A stretch of DNA of 64,000 bases, from contig NZ_JBBEXE010000010.1 in NCBI RefSeq assembly GCF_037645805.1, positions 1 to 64,000 of the forward strand. Direction: 5' to 3'. The notes beneath the pieces were generated by a model, which was not told the DNA's origin, did no database searches, and saw only the letters and a program-made list of their open reading frames with translations. Positions 26,926-35,824 of the stretch are shown here, piece by piece. Each line of letters opens with the position of its first letter. Positions within the stretch are counted from its first letter, which is position 1. The stretch comes from Leptobacterium_A meishanense. GTDB taxonomy: Bacteria; Bacteroidota; Bacteroidia; Flavobacteriales; Flavobacteriaceae. Made by a program: the position numbers and the translations under genes.

Positions 26926-27954
26926 TTACTTGATGAGGATACTTTTATATTTTTCTATATTCTTGAGAGCAATACCTGTTCCCCGAACAACTGCTCTTAA
27001 TGGATCTTCTGCGATGAATACAGGGAGGTCTGTTTTTTGTGAAAGGCGTTTGTCCAACCCTTTTAACATAGAACCTCCACCTGCTAAATAAATCCCTGTA
27101 TTGTATATGTCAGCAGCAAGCTCGGGAGGTGTTTGTGACAAGGTTTCCATTACAGCATCTTCTACCCTTAAAATAGACTTGTCTAATGCTTTGGCTATTT
27201 CTCTCCAAGTAGTGGAAATTTGCTTAGGCTTTCCGGTCAACAAATCCCTTCCCTGAACGCTCATTTCATCCGGAGGGGTTTCTAAATCTTCAGTAGCAGC
27301 TCCAATTTGTATTTTAATATTTTCTGCAGTAGTTTCACCGATATACAAGTTGTGCTGTGTACGCATGTAATAAATAATATCATTCGTGAAAACATCTCCT
27401 GCAATTTTAACAGATTTGTCACAAACAATTCCGCCAAGGGCAATAACTGCAATCTCTGTAGTTCCTCCCCCAATATCAATAATCATATTTCCTTTGGGCT
27501 GCATAATATCCAATCCGATACCAATAGCTGCCGCCATAGGCTCATGGATGAGGTACACTTCTTTCGCATTTACACGCTCTGCAGATTCCTTTACCGCACG
27601 CATTTCTACTTCTGTAATTCCGGAAGGAATACAGATAACCATTCTCAGAGAGGGTGTAAACCATTTTTTCTTTAGGGCAGGAATGTTTCTAATAAACATA
27701 TTGATCATCTTTTCAGATGCATCAAAATCTGCGATAACACCATCTTTTAATGGTCGGATAGTTTTTATATTCTCATGAGTTTTTCCTTGCATCATATTAG
27801 CTTCACGGCCTACGGCAATAATTTTTCCGCTGGCACGGTCTCTGGCAACTATAGAAGGGCTGTCAACTACGACTTTATCATTATGGATGATAAGTGTATT
27901 TGCAGTTCCTAAATCGATAGCTATTTCTTCAGTTAAGAAGTCAAAAAATCCCAT
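26926..27954 (-). CDS. mreB: Rod shape-determining protein MreB (actin homologue)
   Basis: MreB forms membrane-bound actin-like filaments that direct cell-wall synthesis. The 342-residue protein has the phosphate-1 motif AIDLGTANTLI, IRPLKDGVIADFD, phosphate-2 IIDIGGGTTEIAVIALGG, and the adenosine motif YLAGGGSMLKGLDKRL. Size and sequence are standard. It leads the operon; a perfect -7 element TACCTTTG lies 51 bases upstream of the start. Confidence 0.97.
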   Translation of the reverse strand: MGFFDFLTEEIAIDLGTANTLIIHNDKVVVDSPSIVARDRASGKIIAVGREANMMQGKTHENIKTIRPLKDGVIADFDASEKMINMFIRNIPALKKKWFTPSLRMVICIPSGITEVEMRAVKESAERVNAKEVYLIHEPMAAAIGIGLDIMQPKGNMIIDIGGGTTEIAVIALGGIVCDKSVKIAGDVFTNDIIYYMRTQHNLYIGETTAENIKIQIGAATEDLETPPDEMSVQGRDLLTGKPKQISTTWREIAKALDKSILRVEDAVMETLSQTPPELAADIYNTGIYLAGGGSMLKGLDKRLSQKTDLPVFIAEDPLRAVVRGTGIALKNIEKYKSILIK

Positions 27955-28004
27955 GTAACTCTTTGTTTATTAGTGTTATCCTGTTTTTAAAAAATGATGG
28001 TTTT

Positions 28005-28012
28005 CAAAGGTA
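28005..28012 (-). promoter_or_regulatory. Candidate -7 promoter element of the mre operon
   Basis: TACCTTTG on the minus strand matches TAnnTTTG exactly and lies in the 63-base gap between purH and mreB. A -33 TTTG at the right distance is not visible (it would fall in the end of purH). It suggests mreB can be transcribed independently of purH. Confidence 0.5.
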
Positions 28013-28017
28013 CTAAA

Positions 28018-29544
28018 TTAATGTTTAAAATGACGGATGCTTGTAAAGACCATCGCCATATTATTTTCATTGCAATAATCAATGCTTAGCTGATCTTTGA
28101 TAGATCCTCCGGGTTGAATGACTGCTGTAATACCTGCTTTATGTGCAATTTCTACACAATCGGGAAATGGAAAAAATGCGTCACTTGCCATTACAGCTCC
28201 CTTCAAATCAAAACCAAAAGACGTCGCTTTTTCAATGGCTTGCTTCAAAGCATCTACTCTGCTTGTCTGACCCGTTCCACTAGCAATAAGTGTATTGTCT
28301 TTTGCCAATACAATAGTGTTTGATTTTGTGTGTTTACATATTTTGGAGGCAAATAATAAATCAGCTATTTGAGTTTCAGAAGGCTTGGTTGTTGTAGGGT
28401 AGGTTAAGTTTTCCTTAGCATCGGTAATCAAGTCTTTATCTTGAACTAATATGCCATTGAGTGAAGTGCGGACTAGTTGTGTTGGAAGCTCAAGCACTTT
28501 TTGAACCATGATAATCCGGTTCTTTTTTCCTTTAAGGATTTCTATAGCTTCTTCTGAAAAAGAAGGGGCTATCACTACTTCGCAGAAGAGTTTGTGTATT
28601 TCCTCAGCTGTCTGAGCATCAATAGGTGTATTCGAAATCAAAATTCCACCAAAAGCAGATACTGAGTCTCCAGCTAGTGCATCAAGATAAGCTTGTTTAA
28701 TCGTATTTCGGGTCGCTATTCCACAGGCATTGTTATGTTTTAAGATAGCAAAAGTGGGCGGAGCCTCTCGGAATTCTGCCATTAAGTTAACGGCTGCATC
28801 TACATCTAACAAATTGTTATATGACAATTCTTTTCCATGGAGCTTGTCAAATAGAGCTTCAAAATCCCCAAAAAAGAACCCTCTTTGGTGTGGGTTTTCT
28901 CCATACCGAAGGACTTTTCCTTTTGTAATACTGGCTTTGTAAACTAATTCTTCTTCATTAAAATAATTAAAAATAGCGGTGTCATAATGTGATGATACAT
29001 TAAAGGCCTTTGCAGCAAAACGCTTTCTGTCCGCTAAAGAGGTTGTGCCACTTCCATCAGCTATCAATTTCAAAAATTCAGCATAATCTTCTACGGAAGC
29101 CACACACATAACATCCTTAAAATTTTTAGCAGCAGCCCTAATGAGGGAAATACCGCCAATATCTATTTTTTCAATAATATCTTGTTCTGAAGCACCACCC
29201 GCCACTGTTTTTTCAAACGGATATAAATCCACAATCACAATATCAATTTGAGGGATTTGGTATTGCTCCAGCTCAGCAACATCCGTATGGTTATCCTGTC
29301 GGTTAAGGATGCCTCCGAATACTTTTGGGTGCAATGTTTTTACCCTTCCTCCCAAGATAGATGGATAACTGGTAACGTCTTCCACTGGAACGACATCAAT
29401 GCCCAATTCACGGATAAACTTTTCAGTCCCTCCAGTTGAATATAAAGTAATTCCAAGCGCATCTAATTTTTGAACGATAGGAGCCAGTCCATCTTTATTG
29501 AAGACGGAAATTAAGGCAGATGTTGCCAATTTTAAATCTGTCAT
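28018..29544 (-). CDS. purH: Bifunctional AICAR formyltransferase / IMP cyclohydrolase
   Basis: PurH performs the last two steps of IMP synthesis. The 508-residue protein has the N-terminal MGS-like cyclohydrolase domain (ALISVFNKDGLAPIVQ; STGGTEKFIRE; GGRVKTLHPKVFGGIL) and the C-terminal formyltransferase domain with LRYGENPHQRG and the catalytic Lys-His in AILKHNNACGIA. Length is normal. It is followed by mreB after 63 bases and preceded by its own candidate -7 element at 29568-29575. Confidence 0.97.
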   Translation of the reverse strand: MTDLKLATSALISVFNKDGLAPIVQKLDALGITLYSTGGTEKFIRELGIDVVPVEDVTSYPSILGGRVKTLHPKVFGGILNRQDNHTDVAELEQYQIPQIDIVIVDLYPFEKTVAGGASEQDIIEKIDIGGISLIRAAAKNFKDVMCVASVEDYAEFLKLIADGSGTTSLADRKRFAAKAFNVSSHYDTAIFNYFNEEELVYKASITKGKVLRYGENPHQRGFFFGDFEALFDKLHGKELSYNNLLDVDAAVNLMAEFREAPPTFAILKHNNACGIATRNTIKQAYLDALAGDSVSAFGGILISNTPIDAQTAEEIHKLFCEVVIAPSFSEEAIEILKGKKNRIIMVQKVLELPTQLVRTSLNGILVQDKDLITDAKENLTYPTTTKPSETQIADLLFASKICKHTKSNTIVLAKDNTLIASGTGQTSRVDALKQAIEKATSFGFDLKGAVMASDAFFPFPDCVEIAHKAGITAVIQPGGSIKDQLSIDYCNENNMAMVFTSIRHFKH

Positions 29545-29567
29545 TATTACGGTATTGTGATCGGTTG

Positions 29568-29575
29568 CAAAAATA
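29568..29575 (-). promoter_or_regulatory. Candidate -7 promoter element of purH
   Basis: TATTTTTG on the minus strand matches TAnnTTTG and lies 24 bases before the purH ATG. No clear -33 TTTG at 17-23 bases. No PurR box or purine riboswitch structure was recognised in the gap. Confidence 0.45.
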
Positions 29576-29626
29576 GTTTTTTTGCTTCAATATCAGAGAG
29601 CTATATAGAATAAATCACTACAAAAA

Positions 29627-30082
29627 TTATAAAATACCCGCTACTTTTTCATTTACAAATTCCAGAAACTGTTCATCTGCTTTCGTAAAAGGGTTTAAAG
29701 TGTGGGAGTCGATGTCAATTTGCCCAATATTTTCACCATTGACAAATAATGGAATAACGATTTCCGATTTAACATCAATACTACAGGCAATATAATTATC
29801 CTGCCCTTTTACATCCGGAACCACAAAATTTTGATTGGAAATGGCTACCTGCCCGCAAATTCCTTTTCCAAAAGGAATGATAGTATGGTCTGTTGGCTCA
29901 CCAGCGAAAGCCCTGAGCTTTAATTCATCCTTATCCCCATTTTTAAAATAAAAACCTACCCAATTATAATACGGAACAGAAGACCGTAACAATTCGCAAA
30001 TGGCAGTTAACCGCTCATTAACGGGAGTTTGAGAGTTGTTTAATAACTCAGAAACTTTTTGTTTTAGTGTTTCAAAACTCAT
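29627..30082 (-). CDS. GAF-domain protein, free methionine-R-sulfoxide reductase type
   Basis: A 151-residue single GAF domain of the MsrC/fRMsr type, which reduces free methionine (R)-sulfoxide. The segments YYNWVGFYF, FGKGICGQVA (Cys76), NYIAC (Cys100) and SEIVIPLFVNGENIGQIDIDS match the family. The 24-residue spacing of the two cysteines equals that of the resolving and catalytic cysteines of known members; a third family cysteine about ten residues before Cys76 is replaced (TDHTII). Activity through a two-cysteine mechanism is plausible but not certain. Confidence 0.85.
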   Translation of the reverse strand: MSFETLKQKVSELLNNSQTPVNERLTAICELLRSSVPYYNWVGFYFKNGDKDELKLRAFAGEPTDHTIIPFGKGICGQVAISNQNFVVPDVKGQDNYIACSIDVKSEIVIPLFVNGENIGQIDIDSHTLNPFTKADEQFLEFVNEKVAGIL

Positions 30083-30101
30083 AGCTTGTTTTTCTTTTTA
30101 A

Positions 30102-30109
30102 CAAAAGTA
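30102..30109 (-). promoter_or_regulatory. Candidate -7 promoter element of the GAF/Msr gene
   Basis: TACTTTTG on the minus strand, 19 bases before the ATG, matches TAnnTTTG. It is divergent from the same octamer serving the HYC_CC_PP gene at 30203-30210, about 95 bases away. Confidence 0.45.
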
Positions 30110-30202
30110 TTTAAAAAAGAACACTAAATGAAGCAGGATGTCCTATTAAGCTAACTGATTGTTAATGAAACCATAAAAACAATCAATATTGTAAATATTT
30201 AC

Positions 30203-30210
30203 TACTTTTG
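30203..30210 (+). promoter_or_regulatory. Candidate -7 promoter element of the metal-efflux cassette
   Basis: TACTTTTG, identical to TAnnTTTG, sits seven bases before ATG 30218, implying a very short or absent leader. No -33 TTTG at the usual distance and no obvious palindromic operator were found in the 135-base divergent gap. Confidence 0.4.
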
Positions 30211-30217
30211 TTTTAGC

Positions 30218-30628
30218 ATGAAGCAGTTATTTCATAAAATAGCGGCATTTTCAATGGCACTTTTGGTGCTTATTTCTACGGTTTCCTTTACTGTAAGCAG
30301 CCATTATTGTGGTACGTATTTAGTAGATAAGGCAGTATTCTCAGAAGCACATAAATGTGGTATGGAGAAAGACCTTTCTCCTATTGAGGCTTGTGAGGTT
30401 ACCAAAAAATCGTGCTGTAAAGATGAAGTAACCCACGTGAAAGGGCAAGATACGCTAGACAAAATCTCTCATGATGTAACTTTCCAAAAAATGTTTTTAG
30501 AAGTATTTGTGTATAGTTATGTCAATCTTTTTGAAAGTTTAGACCAGTATATTATCCCGTTTAAAGAGTACTCACCGCCACTTCTGGTGAGAGATGTCCA
30601 TTTGCTGGACGAAGTTTTTCTTATTTGA
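30218..30628 (+). CDS. HYC_CC_PP family exported protein
   Basis: A 136-residue protein with an N-terminal signal segment (about 1-26) and the family landmarks SSHYCGTYLVD, a later Cys in AHKCGMEKD, CEVTKKSCC, and YSPPLLVRDVH. The His and Cys residues are plausible Cu/Ag ligands, and in Bacteroidota this family commonly lies just upstream of cusA-like genes, as here. A role as periplasmic metal-binding helper of the efflux pump is inferred; the biochemical function is not established as far as I know. Confidence 0.8.
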   Translation: MKQLFHKIAAFSMALLVLISTVSFTVSSHYCGTYLVDKAVFSEAHKCGMEKDLSPIEACEVTKKSCCKDEVTHVKGQDTLDKISHDVTFQKMFLEVFVYSYVNLFESLDQYIIPFKEYSPPLLVRDVHLLDEVFLI

Positions 30629-30675
30629 TTTTAATGTTATTGTTTTTAGAGCAACATGCTTAAAAAAGTATGTGC

Positions 30676-30715
30676 TTTTGTCATTTTGACCCCGATGTCT
30701 ATCGGGAGAGAAATC
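30676..30715. repeat. REP-like dispersed repeat upstream of cusA
   Basis: The stretch TTTTGTCATTTTGACCCCGA continues into a GTCT loop, ATCGGG and GAGAAATCT. CCCGAT (30691-30696) and ATCGGG (30701-30706) form a hairpin flanked by GTCATTTTGAC and GAGAAATCT. The outer sequence matches a second copy at 40582-40610 (GTCATTTCGAC...GAGAAATCTC). Such elements recur between genes in flavobacterial genomes. Confidence 0.6.
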
Positions 30716-30752
30716 TATGTTTGTCGATAAGCATTAAACCATTTAAGAAGCT

Positions 30753-33700
30753 ATGTTAAACAAAATCATCCGATATTTTTTAGAAAACAGGTTAATTACC
30801 ATTCTATTGCTCTTAATATTTATGGGCTGGGGATTGATAACGTCTCCTTTTAATTGGGATACCGGTTTTCTTCCTAAAGACCCTGTTCCTGTCGATGCCA
30901 TTCCTGATATTGGTGAAAACCAACAAATTGTTTTTACGCGTTGGGAAGGCCGTTCTCCTCAGGATATTGAGGATCAGATAACGTATCCACTAACTTCGGC
31001 ATTATTAGGGGTTCCGGGAGTAAAATCCATTCGGAGTTCTTCCATGTTTGGATTCTCTAGCATTTATGTTATCTTCAATGAAGAAGTCGAGTTTTACTGG
31101 TCGCGCTCCCGATTATTAGAAAAGTTGAATGCACTTCCGGCAAATCTGCTTCCTGATGGTGTACAACCTTCATTGGGGCCAGATGCAACTGCATTAGGGC
31201 AAGTATATTGGTACACATTGGAAGGGCGAGACTCCTTGGGAAATGTTACCGGAGGTTGGGATTTGCAGGAACTCCGTAGCATTCAGGATTTTTATGTGAA
31301 ATATGGTCTGGCAGCCACAGATGACGTTGCTGAAGTGGCTTCTATAGGAGGTTTCGTGAGAGAATACCAAATTGATGTCAATCCGGATGCATTACAAGCC
31401 TTTAACATAGGTATTGACAAAGTCCTGAAAGCTGTAAAAAATACCAATCGGGATACCGGGGCAAAGACTATTGAAATTAATAAAGCCGAATATTTGGTAA
31501 GAGGTTTGGGCTATATCAAATCAACAGAAGATATTGAAAAAACGGTGGTAACTGTTCAAGATAACAAACCCATACTTATTAAAGATATCGGAGTGGTTAC
31601 CGTAGGCCCGGCATCAAGAAGAGGGATACTAGATAAAGAAGGGGCTGAGGTGGCAGGAGGAGTTGTTGTAGCACGTTATGGGGCCAACCCATTGGAAGTG
31701 ATTACCAACGTAAAGAAAAAGATCAAAGCGATTGCTCCGGGGATGCCTGAGAAAATATTGGCAGATGGCACAAAAAGCAAATTAACTATTGTTCCTTTTT
31801 ATGATCGGACACAACTCATCAATGAAACCATCGCAACTCTGGAAGAAGCCCTTTCCGAAGAAATCTTGATAAGTATTATTGTAATTATTGTACTGGTTTT
31901 TAACCTCAGGGCTTCCGTACTCATATCAAGTTTGCTCCCCATAGCGGTACTCATGGCATTTATCATTATGCGTTATACAGGGGTAGATGCCAATGTAGTG
32001 GCACTCTCTGGTATTGCCATTGCTATTGGTGTAATGGTAGATGTGGGGATTGTTTTTACGGAGAATACCATTCGTCATTTGGAAAAAGAACCGAATAAAG
32101 GAGCTGGGAAAGAAAAATTACAAACAATTATTTATAAGGCTACTGTAGAAGTAGCACCAGCAGTGATTATTGGATTGGCAACAACAGTGGTGAGTTTCCT
32201 CCCTGTATTCTTTATGGAGAATGCTGAAGGAAAATTGTTTAAACCATTGGCTTTCACTAAAACTTTTGCCCTTACCGCTTCTTTTATTTTAGGGATTGTT
32301 GTATTGCCAACGCTCTCATATATGATATTTTCTTTGGATTTAAGAAAAAGACGTATAGCAAGGATATGGAACTTTTCATTAATGGTTTCCGGAATTGTAC
32401 TATCACTGGTGTTTTCTATGTGGCTTCCATTGGCATTAACAGTTATTGGAGCTAAAAACGTTTTTCAACATAAACTCCCCGCATATTTTGGGAAACATTC
32501 TAATGAAATCACATTGGGAATTGTTTTGCTAACTACGGTTTTTTTCTTGACTAAAGGCTGGTTGCCACTGGGAGATGAAAATAACATGCTGGTCAATTAT
32601 GTTTTTGTGGTTTTCATGGTAGGGAGCACATTAGGGGTTCTTTATGCAATTATATACTTCTACGAGCCTATCTTGAAATGGTGCCTGAAAAACAAAGGTA
32701 AATTTCTGCTGATTCCATTAATGACTATTCTGTTAGGAATTATGATATGGCAAGGAGCTCCAAGAATGTTAGGGTTTGCCGTTTCAGGTTTTGATAAAAT
32801 AGGGATTAATATTAAAAACACATCATTTTGGCAATCCATATCAAAGACATTCCCCGGAGTAGGAAAAGAATTTATGCCTTCATTAAACGAAGGAAGCTTT
32901 TTGTTAATGCCTACTTCTATGCCGCATGCAGGGATAGAAGAAAACAAGCGGATATTACAACAATTAGATATGGCGTTGGCCAACATTCCTGAGGTAGCAC
33001 TGGCCGTAGGGAAGTTAGGACGAGTAGAAAGCGCACTCGATCCGGCACCTATCTCCATGTATGAAAATATAATTAATTACAAACCTGAATACCTTACTTT
33101 GGGCTCGGGGAAAAAAGGGATGTTCAAAACAGATAGAAAAGGACGGTTTATTCTAAAGTCTGGAGATACACTCACCAATAAAGAAGCAATTCTATATAGG
33201 GCAACGGAGAAAGATTTAATTCTTGATAAGAACGGAAAATATTTCAGGAATTGGCGTTCACATATTAAAAGTCCCGATGATATTTGGAATGAGATTGTTA
33301 AGGCGACCCGTTTGCCCGGAGTTACCTCTGCACCAAAGTTGCAGCCTATAGAAACCCGCTTGGTAATGTTACAAACAGGTATGCGTGCCCCTATGGGGAT
33401 TAAAGTGTATGGCCCTGACTTAGAGACTATTCAAGATTTTGGATTCAAGTTAGAGCAGTTGTTAAAAGAAGTTCCTTCTGTAAAAACAGAAGCTACTTTT
33501 GCCGATCGTGTAGTAGGAAAACCGTATCTGCAACTGGATATAGACAGAGATGCAATTTCCCGGTACGGATTGCATGTTGAAGACGTTCAAAGAGTGATAG
33601 AAACAGCCATTGGAGGGATGCAAATAACCACAACGGTGGAAGGCAGGGAACGTTTTCCGGTAAGGGTACGTTATCCTCGTGAGCTGCGTGATACACCTGA

Positions 33701-34508
33701 GAAGCTAGAAAAAATACGTGTACCTACACCATCAGGAGCACAAATACCATTGGGGGCATTGGCCACAATAGAGTACCTTAGAGGGCCACAAGTTATTAAA
33801 AGCGAGGATACCTTCTTGACCGGCTATGTCCTTTTTGATAAAAAAGAAGGCTACTCAGAAGTGACGGTGGTAAACGATGCGGCTTCCTATATCCAAAAAA
33901 GCATAGCTTCAGGGGCGTTAAAAGTCCCCAAAGGAGTAAGTTATAAATTTTCAGGAAGTTATGAAAATCAAGTACGTGCTACAAAACGCCTATCTATTGT
34001 TATTCCGTTAAGTTTACTAATTGTTTTTATGCTCCTGTATTTTCAATTTAGAACAGTAATTGCCTCTGCTATTCATTTCTCAGGGGTCTTTGTTGCCTTT
34101 GCCGGTATAAATATGCGCGATTTATTTCAAATGCACACCATCAATTTGAGTGTAGCAGTATGGGTTGGTTTTATTGCGTTGTTTGGTATCGCTACGGACG
34201 ATGGCGTATTGATGGGGACCTATATCCATCAGGTTTTTGAAGAAAAACAACCCAAAACAGTCCCTGCTGTACGGGCTGCTGTTCTAGAAGCAGGGCAGAA
34301 GCGCGTCCGTCCGGCCATTATGACAACAGCAGTCACCATTATCGCATTATTACCTGTATTGACCTCTACAGGAAAAGGCGCTGATATTATGGTGCCCATG
34401 GCAATACCTACAGTAGGGGGTATGACAATTCAGTTAATGACCATGTTTGTAGTACCGGTATTGCAAGCTTATTGGAGAGAAACCATTCTAAAAAAGAAAA
34501 AAGTATGA
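30753..34508 (+). CDS. cusA: CusA/CzcA-family heavy-metal RND efflux permease
   Basis: The proton-driven pump that moves Cu+/Ag+-type cations from periplasm or cytoplasm through the tripartite channel. The 1251-residue protein starts with the HME-RND N-terminus and contains DAIPDIGENQQIVFTRWEGR, GIAIAIGVMVDVGIVFTEN and GKEFMPSLNEGSFLLMP. Met residues at the positions expected for the CusA metal path appear in PISMYEN and VMLQTGMRAPMG. It is about 200 residues longer than E. coli CusA: extra hydrophobic segments lie at about residues 530-700, plus an insert near 770-840, both usual in Bacteroidota. The stop overlaps the tolC-like start (ATGA). Metal specificity is inferred from neighbours. Confidence 0.92.
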   Translation: MLNKIIRYFLENRLITILLLLIFMGWGLITSPFNWDTGFLPKDPVPVDAIPDIGENQQIVFTRWEGRSPQDIEDQITYPLTSALLGVPGVKSIRSSSMFGFSSIYVIFNEEVEFYWSRSRLLEKLNALPANLLPDGVQPSLGPDATALGQVYWYTLEGRDSLGNVTGGWDLQELRSIQDFYVKYGLAATDDVAEVASIGGFVREYQIDVNPDALQAFNIGIDKVLKAVKNTNRDTGAKTIEINKAEYLVRGLGYIKSTEDIEKTVVTVQDNKPILIKDIGVVTVGPASRRGILDKEGAEVAGGVVVARYGANPLEVITNVKKKIKAIAPGMPEKILADGTKSKLTIVPFYDRTQLINETIATLEEALSEEILISIIVIIVLVFNLRASVLISSLLPIAVLMAFIIMRYTGVDANVVALSGIAIAIGVMVDVGIVFTENTIRHLEKEPNKGAGKEKLQTIIYKATVEVAPAVIIGLATTVVSFLPVFFMENAEGKLFKPLAFTKTFALTASFILGIVVLPTLSYMIFSLDLRKRRIARIWNFSLMVSGIVLSLVFSMWLPLALTVIGAKNVFQHKLPAYFGKHSNEITLGIVLLTTVFFLTKGWLPLGDENNMLVNYVFVVFMVGSTLGVLYAIIYFYEPILKWCLKNKGKFLLIPLMTILLGIMIWQGAPRMLGFAVSGFDKIGINIKNTSFWQSISKTFPGVGKEFMPSLNEGSFLLMPTSMPHAGIEENKRILQQLDMALANIPEVALAVGKLGRVESALDPAPISMYENIINYKPEYLTLGSGKKGMFKTDRKGRFILKSGDTLTNKEAILYRATEKDLILDKNGKYFRNWRSHIKSPDDIWNEIVKATRLPGVTSAPKLQPIETRLVMLQTGMRAPMGIKVYGPDLETIQDFGFKLEQLLKEVPSVKTEATFADRVVGKPYLQLDIDRDAISRYGLHVEDVQRVIETAIGGMQITTTVEGRERFPVRVRYPRELRDTPEKLEKIRVPTPSGAQIPLGALATIEYLRGPQVIKSEDTFLTGYVLFDKKEGYSEVTVVNDAASYIQKSIASGALKVPKGVSYKFSGSYENQVRATKRLSIVIPLSLLIVFMLLYFQFRTVIASAIHFSGVFVAFAGINMRDLFQMHTINLSVAVWVGFIALFGIATDDGVLMGTYIHQVFEEKQPKTVPAVRAAVLEAGQKRVRPAIMTTAVTIIALLPVLTSTGKGADIMVPMAIPTVGGMTIQLMTMFVVPVLQAYWRETILKKKKV

Positions 34509-35731
34509 AATCGAAAACCATTCTAATTTTCCTGTTCATAGCCGGATTTTCATTTTCACAGAATTTGGAAGGTTACCTAAAGATTGCTGTTGAAAACAAT
34601 CCAGAACTCAAAGCGGCCTATGCTACGTTTGAAGCTGCTATGCAACAAGTACCACAGGCAAGTAGTTTACCTGATCCGGTATTTTCTTTTAGCGTACTGG
34701 GAGAAATGGCGGAAACGCGTGTAGGCCAACAACAAGCACGTTTTTCGCTGATGCAGCAATTCCCTTGGTTTGGTACCTTAACGGCTAAAAAAGATGTGGC
34801 TAGCTCCATGGCAGCCTCCAAATTTCAAGAATACTTGAATATCAAAAATGAATTGTTATTCAAGGTTAAAGCTGCCTATTATGAAGTGTATGAATTGCAG
34901 GAGACTATTAAATATCAGGAAGAAAACCTTAAAATCATAGCATCGCTAAAAGAATTGGCATTGAGCAAGTTCAAAAATGGAAAAGCAGCAATGATAGATG
35001 TTATCCGCGCAGATATGTTATATAACGATGCGAGTACAGGATTAGCAGTGTTAAAGACAAAACAACGCCTTTTAGCAGCCAATTTCAACACATTGCTCAA
35101 CAGGGATATAGAGGCAACAGTTAATGTTTCAGGATTTACAATGGCCGATATACTTCCTGTAAAAGATAGAGGAGTGGAATTGAATGAACATCCGTTAGTA
35201 AAAATGACTGACGATAAAATAGCCTCAGCTATAGCACAAGAAAATGTTGCCGTAAAGAGTGGATTGCCAAAAATTGGTGTGGGTGTTGAATATGGAATTG
35301 TTGCTAGGCGGACAGATGTAGCCATTACAGATAACGGAAAAGACATGTTCATGCCCATGGTTTCAGTATCACTCCCTATTTTTAGAAAGAAGTACAAGGC
35401 TGCTAAAAAAGAAGCGTCCTATAAAAAAGAAGCCTATGAGCACATGAAAGAAGCAATTCAGGATAAATTGATAGCTGACTATGAGGAAACGGTATTTGAA
35501 ATGGAAAATACGGTACAATTAATGGCACTTTATGAGAAGCAAATAAAAAATGCCGAACAGTCCGTTCAATTATTGTTAAAAGCATATAGTACGGCAACTT
35601 CTGAATTTGAAGAACTGTTAAAAATGCAGCAACAACTTTTAAAATACCAACTAGCAAAAACAACTACACTTAAGAAATATCATACAGCAGTAGCTAATTT
35701 GGAATACCTGAACACAACATCAGAAAAATGA
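34505..35731 (+). CDS. TolC-family outer-membrane efflux protein (CusC-like)
   Basis: The outer-membrane channel of the metal pump. From ATG 34505 (408 residues) it has a signal peptide ending GFSFSQ, then the two long helical-hairpin repeats of the OEP family with motifs ENNPELKAAYATFEAAMQQV and NGKAAMIDVIRADMLYN. An in-frame start at 34472 would add residues lying inside the cusA end and before the signal peptide, so it is rejected. ATG 34505 overlaps the cusA stop by four bases. Confidence 0.92.
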   Translation: MKSKTILIFLFIAGFSFSQNLEGYLKIAVENNPELKAAYATFEAAMQQVPQASSLPDPVFSFSVLGEMAETRVGQQQARFSLMQQFPWFGTLTAKKDVASSMAASKFQEYLNIKNELLFKVKAAYYEVYELQETIKYQEENLKIIASLKELALSKFKNGKAAMIDVIRADMLYNDASTGLAVLKTKQRLLAANFNTLLNRDIEATVNVSGFTMADILPVKDRGVELNEHPLVKMTDDKIASAIAQENVAVKSGLPKIGVGVEYGIVARRTDVAITDNGKDMFMPMVSVSLPIFRKKYKAAKKEASYKKEAYEHMKEAIQDKLIADYEETVFEMENTVQLMALYEKQIKNAEQSVQLLLKAYSTATSEFEELLKMQQQLLKYQLAKTTTLKKYHTAVANLEYLNTTSEK

Positions 35732-35824
35732 TGAAAACACCAAATGAACAGAAATCTCTTGAAATTGGTAAAAGCATATTTGTTAGTGAATAGAATGAGA
35801 AATAGATAAAATAAAAACAAGAAA

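Noticed and set aside
35731..35793. A 20-codon frame starting at the TolC-like stop (MKTPNEQKSLEIGKSIFVSE)
   Set aside because: Very short, no recognisable features; the close start may be chance.
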